Of a DNA stretch of 64,000 bases, positions 1 to 7,474 are shown one piece after another. The stretch covers positions 1-64,000 of the forward strand of contig CADEDY010000005.1 of the NCBI GenBank assembly GCA_902826215.1, in the 5' to 3' direction. Every line of letters begins with the position of its first letter. Within the stretch, counting starts at the first letter, position 1. Made by a program: the position numbers and the translations under genes. Source of the stretch: an uncultured Bacteroidota bacterium. GTDB taxonomy: Bacteria > Bacteroidota > Bacteroidia > Flavobacteriales_F > PHOS-HE28. The notes under the pieces were generated by a model that was not told the origin of the DNA, made no database searches, and worked only from the letters and a program-made list of their open reading frames with translations.

Positions 1-63
1 GTTCGGGATCCAAGTACGATGGGAAAGCGGGCATGCAGGGCTCTCTGCCTAACTTTGAGGACG

Positions 64-567
64 ATGATCGATCGCAGAAGCAGTGCGGCAAAAGTAGGCG
101 GGGCCATCTTAGTGGTCGACGTGCTGTTTTCGGGCTGCTTGAAAACGGAAGAGTTTCCGGACGAGCCCCGCATCGCGTTCAAGTCATTCGAATTCTTCGG
201 TGATTCCGCATCGCTCACGATCACCTTCACCGATGGCAACGGGGATATCGGCTTGGACGATTCGGACACCACCCCTCCATTCGACACCAGCTCGGCGTAT
301 TACTTCAACTTCTTCTTGGAGGAAAGTGAGCTCATCAACGGGGAGTGGAACACCGTGACCTTTGCACAGCCGATCTACTACCGCATTCCACGCATCACGC
401 CCACAGGACAGAACAAGACCTTGGAAGGGGAGATCGCCGTAGCGATCGATCCGTTCCCCTTGTTCATCACCGGCGATGCCGATACGGTCCGGTTCAGCGT
501 TGAACTCGTGGATCGTGCGCTGAACCGCAGTAATCGGGTGCTGACGGATATTATCGTCGTTCCCTAG
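64..567 (+). CDS. Hypothetical lipoprotein
   Basis: A 167-residue protein of unknown function. The ATG at 64 is preferred over the in-frame upstream one at 19 because it puts a hydrophobic segment at residues 11-22 directly before a lipobox, LFSGC, with the lipidated cysteine at residue 25. The mature part holds a motif TFTDGNGDIGLDDSDT (about residues 54-69) of the acidic, glycine-rich type seen in many Bacteroidota surface lipoproteins; it may bind calcium, but that is inference. No catalytic motif was seen. The stop overlaps the end of the convergent Na/Pi transporter by four bases. The lipoprotein call is good; the function is unknown. Confidence 0.7.
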   Translation: MIDRRSSAAKVGGAILVVDVLFSGCLKTEEFPDEPRIAFKSFEFFGDSASLTITFTDGNGDIGLDDSDTTPPFDTSSAYYFNFFLEESELINGEWNTVTFAQPIYYRIPRITPTGQNKTLEGEIAVAIDPFPLFITGDADTVRFSVELVDRALNRSNRVLTDIIVVP

Positions 568-2249
568 ACTTCTCCGGCGAGCGCTTCGGACACGTTGATC
601 ACGTGGTCGCCGACCTTCTCGCAACTGGAGAAAAAGTCGTTGTACACGAGCCCGCTCTTCACGTTGTAGTCGCCCATCTCCATGCTCTTCAGGTGGGCAC
701 GCCGTAATTGGTCGCGTTTTTGGTTGATGCGCTGTTCTGCCTCGACCGCTTCGTCCAACGCGACCTGGTCCTGGTCCACTTCCATATTACGGCGCATCAC
801 AGTGAAGGCACGTTCCAGAAGGTCCAGCATCTCCATCAATTGCTGGCGCTGCTCTGGCGAGAACCACAGTCGGTCGTCGATCTTCCGCTCCATCGATTTG
901 CTCATCTGGAAGAAGATATCACCGACACGTTCCAGATCACCGGTGATGGCGAGCAAGCCTTGTATCCTGCTCGAAGCTTCTTCGTTGCGGACCTCGGTGC
1001 TCGTCTTCGTCAGGTACTTGCCCACCTCGATCTCCAGACGATCCGTGATCTGTTCGTACTTCGCAAGCCGTGCCATCAAGTGCTCCCGCTGCTTGTTGTC
1101 CTTCACGGTCAGCAGCTCGCGCACCATGCCCAACATGTCATTGGTGATGCGGCCGAAACGGGCGATCTCCTTGCGCGCTTCCATCAATGAGACTTCGGGC
1201 GTTAAGGGAATGTCACTGTCGAGGTACTCCAATCGGTACACTTCGTCCTCATCGGTCTTCGTCGGTACCATCCACGTGACGATGCGCTCAATGAACGGAA
1301 CGAAGCCGATCAGCAGCAAGGTGTTGATCAGATTGAAGGAGATGTGGAGAAAGGTGAGTGCCCACTTCACGGCGGTGGGATCCGCAAAGGGCGAAGCATG
1401 GAAGATCTCTGTCACCAACTTGTCCAAACCGCGGAGATATGGGTGGAAGAGGAGCAGAGCCCACAACACGCCGATCACATTGAAGACGAGGTGGGCGCGC
1501 GCTGTTCGCTTGGCCCAAGCGTTCCCTACCAAGGCCGCAAGGTTCGCCGTGATGGTGGTGCCGATGTTCTCGCCCAACACCAGAGCAGCCGCCATTTCAT
1601 AGCCGATGGTGCCGTTCTCGCAAAGCACGAGCGTCAATGCGATGGAAGCGCTCGAAGATTGGATGAGCATGGTGAGGACCATGCCGATCCCAACGAAAAG
1701 CAGGACCGACCAGAAGCCCATGTCACTGAGGTCGCGGAGGAAGACAAGCGCTTCAGCCGAGGGCCGTGGCAACGATTGCTTCATGAATTCCAGTCCGAGG
1801 AACAGTAACGCCGCACCGATCAGGAATTCCGATAAGGCCTTCGTCTGGGTCGTTCGCAGGAACAAGAGGGGAAAAGCCAAGCCGATGATCGGGATGGCCA
1901 GCTTGGTGATGCTGAAATCGGCAAAGACCGCCCAACTGAACAGCAACACCTTTACCGTGGTGCCGATGTTGGCGCCCATGATCACGCTGATGGCTTGGCG
2001 CACCTGAAGAAGGCCGGCGTTCACGAAACTCACGACCATTACGGTCGCGGCGCTGCTGCTCTGGATCACCGTGGTGCTCACGAACCCGGTGAATACGCCC
2101 ATGAATCGGTTCGCCGTCATGGCCTTCAGTACGCTTCGCATGCGACCACCTGCCACTTTCTGCAAGCCCTCGCTCATCACCTTCATGCCGTAGATGAACA
2201 GGCCCAATGAGCCAGCTAGCGTGAGGAATTCGAGGATGCCGAAGCGCAT
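564..2249 (-). CDS. Na/Pi cotransporter family protein with PhoU-like C-terminal domain
   Basis: A 561-residue inner-membrane protein of the NptA/YjbB type, which couples phosphate movement to sodium. Two inverted halves each carry the family signature QSSSA, the first at residues 63-67 and the second near residue 205, inside hydrophobic helices. From about residue 350 onwards the protein becomes helical, charged and soluble, and resembles the PhoU domain often fused to this family. The start at 2249 (MRFGILEF) is chosen because the open frame continues far upstream only as the antisense of the neighbouring kinase. A -7 type box lies at 2273-2280 on this strand. The divergent neighbour is a histidine kinase, which may tie the pair to phosphate sensing (inference). 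Confidence 0.9.
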   Translation of the reverse strand: MRFGILEFLTLAGSLGLFIYGMKVMSEGLQKVAGGRMRSVLKAMTANRFMGVFTGFVSTTVIQSSSAATVMVVSFVNAGLLQVRQAISVIMGANIGTTVKVLLFSWAVFADFSITKLAIPIIGLAFPLLFLRTTQTKALSEFLIGAALLFLGLEFMKQSLPRPSAEALVFLRDLSDMGFWSVLLFVGIGMVLTMLIQSSSASIALTLVLCENGTIGYEMAAALVLGENIGTTITANLAALVGNAWAKRTARAHLVFNVIGVLWALLLFHPYLRGLDKLVTEIFHASPFADPTAVKWALTFLHISFNLINTLLLIGFVPFIERIVTWMVPTKTDEDEVYRLEYLDSDIPLTPEVSLMEARKEIARFGRITNDMLGMVRELLTVKDNKQREHLMARLAKYEQITDRLEIEVGKYLTKTSTEVRNEEASSRIQGLLAITGDLERVGDIFFQMSKSMERKIDDRLWFSPEQRQQLMEMLDLLERAFTVMRRNMEVDQDQVALDEAVEAEQRINQKRDQLRRAHLKSMEMGDYNVKSGLVYNDFFSSCEKVGDHVINVSEALAGEV

Positions 2250-2272
2250 GTTCGTCGTCTGCAAAAAGCCGA

Positions 2273-2280
2273 CGAAGGTA
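2273..2280 (-). promoter_or_regulatory. Putative -7 promoter box of the Na/Pi transporter
   Basis: Read on the minus strand the box is TACCTTCG, one mismatch from the Bacteroidetes -7 consensus TAnnTTTG. It lies 23 bases before the ATG at 2249. The divergent kinase box is at 2362, so the two genes have separate, back-to-back promoters. Confidence 0.45.
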
Positions 2281-2361
2281 TCATTGGCATGTTTCCGGCA
2301 TGTTAAGAACGTCCGCCTTCTCCCGTCACCATTGACTTTCGTGGCGCGTGGACCGGCCAAG

Positions 2362-2369
2362 TACCTTTG
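2362..2369 (+). promoter_or_regulatory. Putative -7 promoter box of the histidine kinase
   Basis: The sequence TACCTTTG matches the Bacteroidetes -7 consensus TAnnTTTG exactly and lies 36 bases before the kinase ATG at 2406. A TTGACT motif sits 26 bases further upstream, slightly beyond the usual spacing for a -33 element. Confidence 0.5.
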
Positions 2370-2405
2370 CGCGGATCTCAACGCAAGGCAACGCACGAAC
2401 GGACC

Positions 2406-3446
2406 ATGGGACAGTTGACACCTCGCCAAGTGGCCTTGATCGCGGCCCTCGCCGTGAGTCTGGTGGTGGCCGGCTTGTTGCTTGGGCTTGATCGTTTCGG
2501 TCAGGACGGCCCGGACATGCTCTGGTCGTTCCTGATGGTCGTGGTGGTTTTCGGGGTGGCGTATGTTTCGGTGTCCTATGGAATAGACCGCTTCGTGCAC
2601 AGCCGGATCAAGGTGTTGTACCGTACCGTGCATGATCTGAAGCGTTCGCGGAAAGAACCTGATCGGATCGACCTGCGTGGTGATGTGTTGAGCAAGGTGA
2701 GCGATGAGGTGACCGCATGGGCCACGGAACGCCGGACCGAGATCCGCGAGTTGCAAGAGCGGGAGGCCTTTCGACGGGAGTTCATCGGCAACCTGGCGCA
2801 CGAGCTCAAGACCCCCATATTCAACATCCAAGGGTACGTGCTCACCCTGCTCGAAGGGGGATTGGAGGACGATAAGGTGAATCGTGACTTCCTCAACCGG
2901 GCCTCCAACGGAGTGGATCGTCTGATGAAGATCGTGGAGGACCTTGACCTCATTTCGAAACTGGAAAGCGGGGTGATGGATCTGCGCATGAGCCGCATGG
3001 ACCTGACCGAGCTCGTGGATGATACCATGGAGAACATGGAGATCCTGGCCAAGGAGAAGAAGGTGCGATTGGTGAATGAACTCGCGCCCGGCCTGCTCGT
3101 GATGGCTGACCGGAACCGGATGACACAGGTGTTCACGAATCTGTTCAACAACGCCATCAACTACGGCAAGCCGGACGGGCGTTGCGTTGTGCGTAGCTAC
3201 CCGCTCGATGACCAGGTACTCGTGGAAGTCTCCGACGATGGTATCGGTATCAGCGAGGAGCACCTGCCACGCCTGTTCGAACGCTTTTACCGAGTGGGCA
3301 AAAGCCGCGCTCGCAATGAAGGTGGTTCCGGTCTCGGTCTTGCGATCGTGAAGCACATCATCGACGTGCAAGGAGGCACTATCACGGTGAAAAGTGCCGA
3401 AGGCGAAGGCACGACGTTCAGCTTCACACTGAAGCGTGCTGTTTGA
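2406..3446 (+). CDS. Sensor histidine kinase (PhoR-like), no adjacent response regulator
   Basis: A 346-residue membrane histidine kinase. Two hydrophobic helices (about residues 9-28 and 39-58) flank almost no periplasmic loop, so it probably senses a membrane or partner-protein signal. The HisKA domain holds the phospho-acceptor in NLAHELKTP at His132. The ATPase domain follows, with an N box (NLFNNAINYG, about 245-254), a G1 box (DDGIGIS), an FERFYR motif and a G2 box (GSGLGLAIVKHI). The organisation resembles Bacteroidota kinases annotated as PhoR. It is divergent from a Na/Pi cotransporter, which fits phosphate control, but no response regulator gene lies beside it, so it is an orphan here. 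An upstream in-frame start at 2367 would put the promoter box inside the gene. Confidence 0.88.
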   Translation: MGQLTPRQVALIAALAVSLVVAGLLLGLDRFGQDGPDMLWSFLMVVVVFGVAYVSVSYGIDRFVHSRIKVLYRTVHDLKRSRKEPDRIDLRGDVLSKVSDEVTAWATERRTEIRELQEREAFRREFIGNLAHELKTPIFNIQGYVLTLLEGGLEDDKVNRDFLNRASNGVDRLMKIVEDLDLISKLESGVMDLRMSRMDLTELVDDTMENMEILAKEKKVRLVNELAPGLLVMADRNRMTQVFTNLFNNAINYGKPDGRCVVRSYPLDDQVLVEVSDDGIGISEEHLPRLFERFYRVGKSRARNEGGSGLGLAIVKHIIDVQGGTITVKSAEGEGTTFSFTLKRAV

Positions 3447-4691
3447 TCAAGGGGCAGCGATCGCCTCCTCGTACATCTGTACCTCGGTCTCGTTGTTGAT
3501 GCTGATCCGTGGGATCTCGTCGAACATGGTGACCTTACCGGTGACACAGACCTTCTTGTTCAGGAAATGCACCTCCGGGTCGTAGCTGAAATTCACACCG
3601 TTGTTCTGCCATATCGTGGCGTAGAATTCTTCATCCGGGCTCATGGCGTCGAAGTTCAGGTAGATCGCCTTCGCCTTTACGGTCTTGCGCGTGGAGACCA
3701 CTGTGCCACACACCGTCACCGACTTTCCAATGTGGTACTTGGCCTGCACACTGTTGAACATGCCTTTCGGTAAGGGGGCCTTCATCGGAGCTACCTCGCC
3801 GGCTTTCGGGTCATCGCTCGGGTACCAAGCCGCTGTGCCGCTCATGCGCTCGATCCGCTCTTCGGTTGCGTCATCGAGTGCAGGGAAGAAGTCGAAGCCC
3901 GTCAGTTTCTCCACACTGTCCACCGGCACAGCGTAACTGATCACCGGATAGTCCTGCTTGGCGTTGCTCATCACGAAGGCGATCGCTTTCGGGTCGTCGC
4001 CATCCAGATCAGCGAACACTTTCCAGAAGTACTCCGGTATGCTCACCTCGTTCTTCCGATCGGCTTTTTGCATGGTCGGCAGTCCATCGCGCAGCACAGG
4101 CCCGGTGAGCACGAAGACCCGCCGCTTGCTGTAGTAAACGTACCGGCGGCCCCAGTCCTCGAGCTCTGCCCATTTGCCACGGTTCAGGTCGGCCACCTGT
4201 GGGCTGATGTTCGAGTAAAGGTAGGTGCCCTGCAAGGCATCCATATTCCAGCGCATGTCGGCACTGGGCACCATGTGGCCACGGTCATAACCGCTGTACC
4301 AGTAGTCCGCGGTAACCGCAGTCCCCGTCTTCACCAATGGATCCGGAAGAAAGGAATCGATACGTGCCAAGCTGCCAGTTATCAGGTCCGGCGAAGCAAT
4401 GTGTGCAGTCCACTTCGGCTGCTCGTGCTTTTCGTTGTACACCAACATGTGGCCCGGATGCACTATCACCTCGTCGCCAGCTTCGAGTTTCGGAAGGGCG
4501 ATGCGTTGAAGATCACGGCGGATGATCGCAAGTTTCGCACTATCGACCCTGCCAGTGAGCCGCTCCCTTTGAGCATCAAGCGTCGTTCGCTGGTCTTCCA
4601 GGATCTTCAGTTGCTTTTCCAGATCGACCTGCGCATGGGTCGAGGTGCAAAGGAGAACGAGCAGGAACAGAACTGTCGGTCGTATGGTCAT
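3447..4691 (-). CDS. Secreted DNA/RNA non-specific endonuclease with C-terminal OB-like domain
   Basis: A 414-residue protein of the NUC1/Serratia nuclease family, which cuts DNA and RNA using one bound metal. Residues 1-20 are a signal peptide ending in THA|Q, so it is exported. A short charged, coiled-coil-like stretch (about 22-60) precedes the nuclease domain. The family signature DRGH is at residues 136-139 with catalytic His139; Asn170 and Glu178 in DLNRGKWAELED fit the metal-binding Asn and the Glu of the family. After about residue 315 there is an extra all-beta segment (GKSVTVCGTVVS ... KKVCVTGKV) that reads like an OB fold and may grip nucleic acid. It ends one base from the convergent histidine kinase. 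Likely scavenges extracellular nucleic acid (inference). Confidence 0.88.
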   Translation of the reverse strand: MTIRPTVLFLLVLLCTSTHAQVDLEKQLKILEDQRTTLDAQRERLTGRVDSAKLAIIRRDLQRIALPKLEAGDEVIVHPGHMLVYNEKHEQPKWTAHIASPDLITGSLARIDSFLPDPLVKTGTAVTADYWYSGYDRGHMVPSADMRWNMDALQGTYLYSNISPQVADLNRGKWAELEDWGRRYVYYSKRRVFVLTGPVLRDGLPTMQKADRKNEVSIPEYFWKVFADLDGDDPKAIAFVMSNAKQDYPVISYAVPVDSVEKLTGFDFFPALDDATEERIERMSGTAAWYPSDDPKAGEVAPMKAPLPKGMFNSVQAKYHIGKSVTVCGTVVSTRKTVKAKAIYLNFDAMSPDEEFYATIWQNNGVNFSYDPEVHFLNKKVCVTGKVTMFDEIPRISINNETEVQMYEEAIAAP

Positions 4692-4698
4692 TGTTGGC

Positions 4699-4706
4699 TA
4701 AAAGTA
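4699..4706 (-). promoter_or_regulatory. Putative -7 promoter box of the nuclease
   Basis: TACTTTTA on the minus strand, one mismatch from TAnnTTTG, only 7 bases before the ATG at 4691. If used, the transcript would be nearly leaderless. Confidence 0.35.
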
Positions 4707-4712
4707 GGATGT

Positions 4713-5786
4713 TCAACCCAGCAGGGTCCCGAGTTCATCCAAAGCGCGTTCCAAAAGTGGGTGTGTGACGGAGGTTGTGACCCGCCTTTGGATGGTTGCT
4801 GCGCTCATGGCTGCATCCAGGTCGATCTTGTTCTGTCGCTGGACAAGGAAGCGACCGGTCTGCTCGTGCAAAGTGCCGAGGTATTCTTGTTCTGCTTGGC
4901 CGGGTGTTGGAATGACCAATGCGCTGCGGCCAAGTGCCACAAGATCCATCAAGGTCGTATAGCCGCTGCGCGACACGATGAGTTGGGCATTGCTCATGTG
5001 CTCGGCGAGTTCAGCCCCTGGCAAATGCGGAACGCAGGTGAGTCCGCCAAAGCGTTCTGTATGGGATCCGTTCGGCTGACCGCGAACCAACAGGTGTTCA
5101 CCTTCGATGCGTTGCAGTTGGTCCGTCAACAGGTCGTCAAGCAAGGTGCGGTGTGGTTCGGGTCCACTGATCACGGCAACGATCCGGTACGGAGTGCTCC
5201 TCTTCGGAACGGGTCCGCGATCCGTCATGCGGCTTACGGTCCCGATGTAGCGTGTATTCTTCGGCAACGAACCGTGCGACAATTCGCCTGCGAGCCCCGG
5301 TGCCTCGGGTTCATCCATGATCCAGCAGCGGTCGAAGCGCGACAGGTGCCGAAGGTTCAGCTTCCGCAAAGCACCTTGCGCAATGGGTGTGAACGGGTAC
5401 ACCTGGTGGGTGATGACAACGCTTGGTACCGCTGATGAGCGCAACCCGAATCGCTGGTCGCTGATCACTGCGTCGAGACGAAGATCATGACGGATCCGAT
5501 CGAAGAGCGCCGTTTCTGCGCGGACGCTGCGTACCATTTGCGGGAATTGTCGCGCCATGCTCCACAGCTGACTTTCGCCTTTCGCGTATCGAACGGTGAT
5601 CCCGGGGATCCGCACATGTTCCAATTCGGGGAATTCTTTCTGCAGCAGCGCCAGGGGACCCTTATCGGCCCCGATGATCGGTATGGCACCGCGATCGATG
5701 AGCCGCTGGATGATCGGGATGCACCGGGTGCTGTTGCCCAAGCCCCAGTCGAGCGGAGCAACGAGTATGCGCTTGCCTTGGAACAT
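4713..5786 (-). CDS. MurG-like (GT-B, family 28-type) glycosyltransferase
   Basis: A 357-residue cytoplasmic protein with the two-domain layout of GT-B nucleotide-sugar glycosyltransferases. The N-terminal domain opens with a beta strand and a glycine-rich loop (ILVAPLDWGLGNSTRC, residues 7-22), and the C-terminal domain holds the donor-site region (MSNAQLIVSRSGYTTLMDLVALGRSALVIPTPGQ spread over about 268-302), the pattern shared with MurG and related undecaprenyl or lipid glycosyltransferases. It is not MurG itself, which is present at 30980. The acceptor and sugar are unknown. The gene is divergent from trmB and preceded on its own strand by a promoter-like box at 5794. Confidence 0.75.
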   Translation of the reverse strand: MFQGKRILVAPLDWGLGNSTRCIPIIQRLIDRGAIPIIGADKGPLALLQKEFPELEHVRIPGITVRYAKGESQLWSMARQFPQMVRSVRAETALFDRIRHDLRLDAVISDQRFGLRSSAVPSVVITHQVYPFTPIAQGALRKLNLRHLSRFDRCWIMDEPEAPGLAGELSHGSLPKNTRYIGTVSRMTDRGPVPKRSTPYRIVAVISGPEPHRTLLDDLLTDQLQRIEGEHLLVRGQPNGSHTERFGGLTCVPHLPGAELAEHMSNAQLIVSRSGYTTLMDLVALGRSALVIPTPGQAEQEYLGTLHEQTGRFLVQRQNKIDLDAAMSAATIQRRVTTSVTHPLLERALDELGTLLG

Positions 5787-5793
5787 CGGGCGA

Positions 5794-5801
5794 CAAAGGT
5801 G
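5794..5801 (-). promoter_or_regulatory. Putative -7 promoter box of the glycosyltransferase
   Basis: CACCTTTG on the minus strand, one mismatch from TAnnTTTG, 7 bases before the ATG at 5786. It is another example of a box almost touching the start codon. Confidence 0.35.
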
Positions 5802-5882
5802 GCGATGGGACGTGAAGCGGACGTGAAGCAGGAAGCAGCGCCCTATTTTCGCGCCCCGTCACAGCAAGGACCAGATCACCTT

Positions 5883-6569
5883 ATGGGCAAGAACAAGATC
5901 GCACGTTTTGCCGAGAACCTCACCTTCGAGCATGTGGTGCAGCCCACCTTTAACCAGCTCACCACCGAAGGGTTGCAGCAACGCGGCCGTTGGAACGAGT
6001 TGCTCTTCAAACGGGAAGCGCCGTTGGTGCTCGAACTCGGATGCGGCGGGGGCGAATACACCGTGGGCCTGGCACGATCGAACCCCGACCGCAACTACCT
6101 CGGAGTCGACATCAAAGGAGCGCGGTTGTGGCGAGGCGCACGTTCCGCCAAAGAAGAGGGCCTGAACAATGTGGGTTTCCTGCGCACGCACGTTGATCAT
6201 CTCCTGAAGTGCTTCGCGCCAGGTGAGGTGGACGAGATCTGGCTCACCTTCAGCGATCCGCAGCTTGGCAAACCGCGTAAACGTTTGACGAGCCCGCTCT
6301 TTCTTGCGCGCTACAAGGAAGTGCTGAAACAAGGCGGTGTGGTGCATCTGAAGACCGACAGCCCTGACCTGTACGAATACACGTTGGAGATGATCGCAGA
6401 GTACAAGCTTCCGGTCTTCGAGCAGAGTGCGAACGTGTACGCGGATCTTGTGAACCGGGTGTCACCTGAGGAGCAATCGGTGCTCAACATCCGGACCTAT
6501 TACGAGCAGATGTGGCTGCAAGAGGGGAGGACGATCCATTATGTCCGATTCGGGATCGAAGCGAATTGA
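5883..6569 (+). CDS. trmB: tRNA (guanine-N7-)-methyltransferase
   Basis: A 228-residue SAM-dependent enzyme that methylates N7 of G46 in the variable loop of tRNAs. The SAM-binding motif I reads LELGCGGGEYTVGLA (about residues 49-63), followed by the acidic end of strand 2 in YLGVDIKGAR, and by the family signature region EIWLTFSDPQLGKPRKRL (about 119-136) and HLKTDSPDLYEYT. The ATG at 5883 begins the conserved MGKNKIARFAE start; the open frame upstream is only the antisense of the glycosyltransferase. A TATTTTCG box at 5844-5851 may be the promoter. The stop is three bases before the alkyltransferase-like gene, so the two are probably co-transcribed. Confidence 0.93.
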   Translation: MGKNKIARFAENLTFEHVVQPTFNQLTTEGLQQRGRWNELLFKREAPLVLELGCGGGEYTVGLARSNPDRNYLGVDIKGARLWRGARSAKEEGLNNVGFLRTHVDHLLKCFAPGEVDEIWLTFSDPQLGKPRKRLTSPLFLARYKEVLKQGGVVHLKTDSPDLYEYTLEMIAEYKLPVFEQSANVYADLVNRVSPEEQSVLNIRTYYEQMWLQEGRTIHYVRFGIEAN

Positions 6570-6572
6570 TCC

Positions 6573-6938
6573 ATGCCCAAACGCACCATCATCAACGAGG
6601 CCGTACAAGAGCGTGATTTCTTCGCCGATGTCATGGCAGTGGTGCGCCAGATCCCCAAAGGGCGAGTGACGAGCTATGGGGCGATCGCGAAATACTTGGG
6701 CGCCGCGCGCAGTGCTCGCATCGTTGGGTATTGCATGAACAACAGCCATGCTTCGAAACCGGCCGTGCCTGCACATCGGGTGGTGAACCGGAATGGTATG
6801 CTGAGCGGCAAGCACCATTTCGCTACGGAGACCCGTATGGAGGAATTGCTGCGGAAGGAAGGGGTCACGGTGAAGGATGACCAGGTGCTGGACTTCGAGA
6901 AGCGTTTCTGGGACCCAGCCACCGAATTGGAGCTCTGA
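6573..6938 (+). CDS. Alkyltransferase-like protein (MGMT-type DNA-binding domain, PAHR active-site motif)
   Basis: A 121-residue protein with the DNA-binding half of O6-methylguanine-DNA methyltransferase. It carries the helix-turn-helix stretch IPKGRVTSYGAIAKYLG and the arginine-finger region ARSARIVGYCM. In true methyltransferases the acceptor site is PCHRV; here it is PAHRVVN, with Ala in place of the reactive Cys. It therefore should bind alkylated bases and flip them without repairing them, like the ATL proteins that hand lesions to nucleotide excision repair. Bacterial ATLs often carry Trp at this site, so Ala is a variant. It lies in an apparent operon directly after trmB. Confidence 0.87.
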   Translation: MPKRTIINEAVQERDFFADVMAVVRQIPKGRVTSYGAIAKYLGAARSARIVGYCMNNSHASKPAVPAHRVVNRNGMLSGKHHFATETRMEELLRKEGVTVKDDQVLDFEKRFWDPATELEL

Positions 6939-6996
6939 TCGTTGCCAAGTCATCGAGGATATCCCACCTTTGTGGGTTCACGACCTAATTGTCCCG

Positions 6997-7416
6997 ATGG
7001 CGGTACTGACGATACGAGAAGATGATCTGGTGACCGTTTCGGTTGACGAGGAGCGTTCGATGATCTCCACCGTTTGGAAAGGCTACGTTCCTAGTCCCGA
7101 CTACCGGGCTATCCTCCTTCAAACCCTGAATGTGGTGGTCGAACGACGCTTGGTCCTTTGGTTTTCCGATTCCACACGGATGGGTGTGATCCTGCACAGC
7201 GACGAGAAGTGGTCCGTTGAAACGCTCACGCCCATGCTGATCAAAGGCGGCATGCGTCGCGTGGCGGTGGTCCGTAGTTTGGACTTCTTCAGCCAGACCG
7301 CTGCCGAGCGCATGGCGGACTCAACGGCCGGTAAGGTGCCCTACAAGGTGGAGTTCTTCAACAGCGAAGTGCTCGCCACCAATTGGTTGATGCAGGAGTT
7401 GGAGATCCTTGCGTGA
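6997..7416 (+). CDS. Hypothetical protein, SpoIIAA/STAS-like size and layout
   Basis: A 139-residue soluble protein with no motif I can assign firmly. It alternates strands and amphipathic helices, and phrases such as RRLVLWFSDSTRMGVI and MRRVAVVRSLDFFSQTAAERM resemble the small STAS/SpoIIAA-like proteins common in Bacteroidota; that link is weak. The ATG at 6997 is chosen because the open frame upstream overlaps the alkyltransferase-like gene and crosses a possible -7 box (CACCTTTG at 6965-6972). It sits between two Fe-S/DNA-maintenance type genes without obvious functional link. Confidence 0.6.
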   Translation: MAVLTIREDDLVTVSVDEERSMISTVWKGYVPSPDYRAILLQTLNVVVERRLVLWFSDSTRMGVILHSDEKWSVETLTPMLIKGGMRRVAVVRSLDFFSQTAAERMADSTAGKVPYKVEFFNSEVLATNWLMQELEILA

Positions 7417-7457
7417 AACACGGTCCATTGGGCCCCTTGATGGGCACGCTTCAACCC

Positions 7458-7465
7458 TACCTTTG
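7458..7465 (+). promoter_or_regulatory. Putative -7 promoter box of the mrp gene
   Basis: TACCTTTG is an exact match to TAnnTTTG. A TTG at 7437-7439 lies 18 bases upstream as a plausible -33 element. The box ends 9 bases before the ATG at 7475, so any leader must be only a few bases long. Confidence 0.6.
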
Positions 7466-7474
7466 CGATCCTGA

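Noticed and set aside
2250-3371. Long N-terminal extension of the Na/Pi transporter frame
   Set aside because: It is the antisense of the histidine kinase, rich in His/Gln/Leu, and the family start MRFGILEF with its own promoter box is at 2249.
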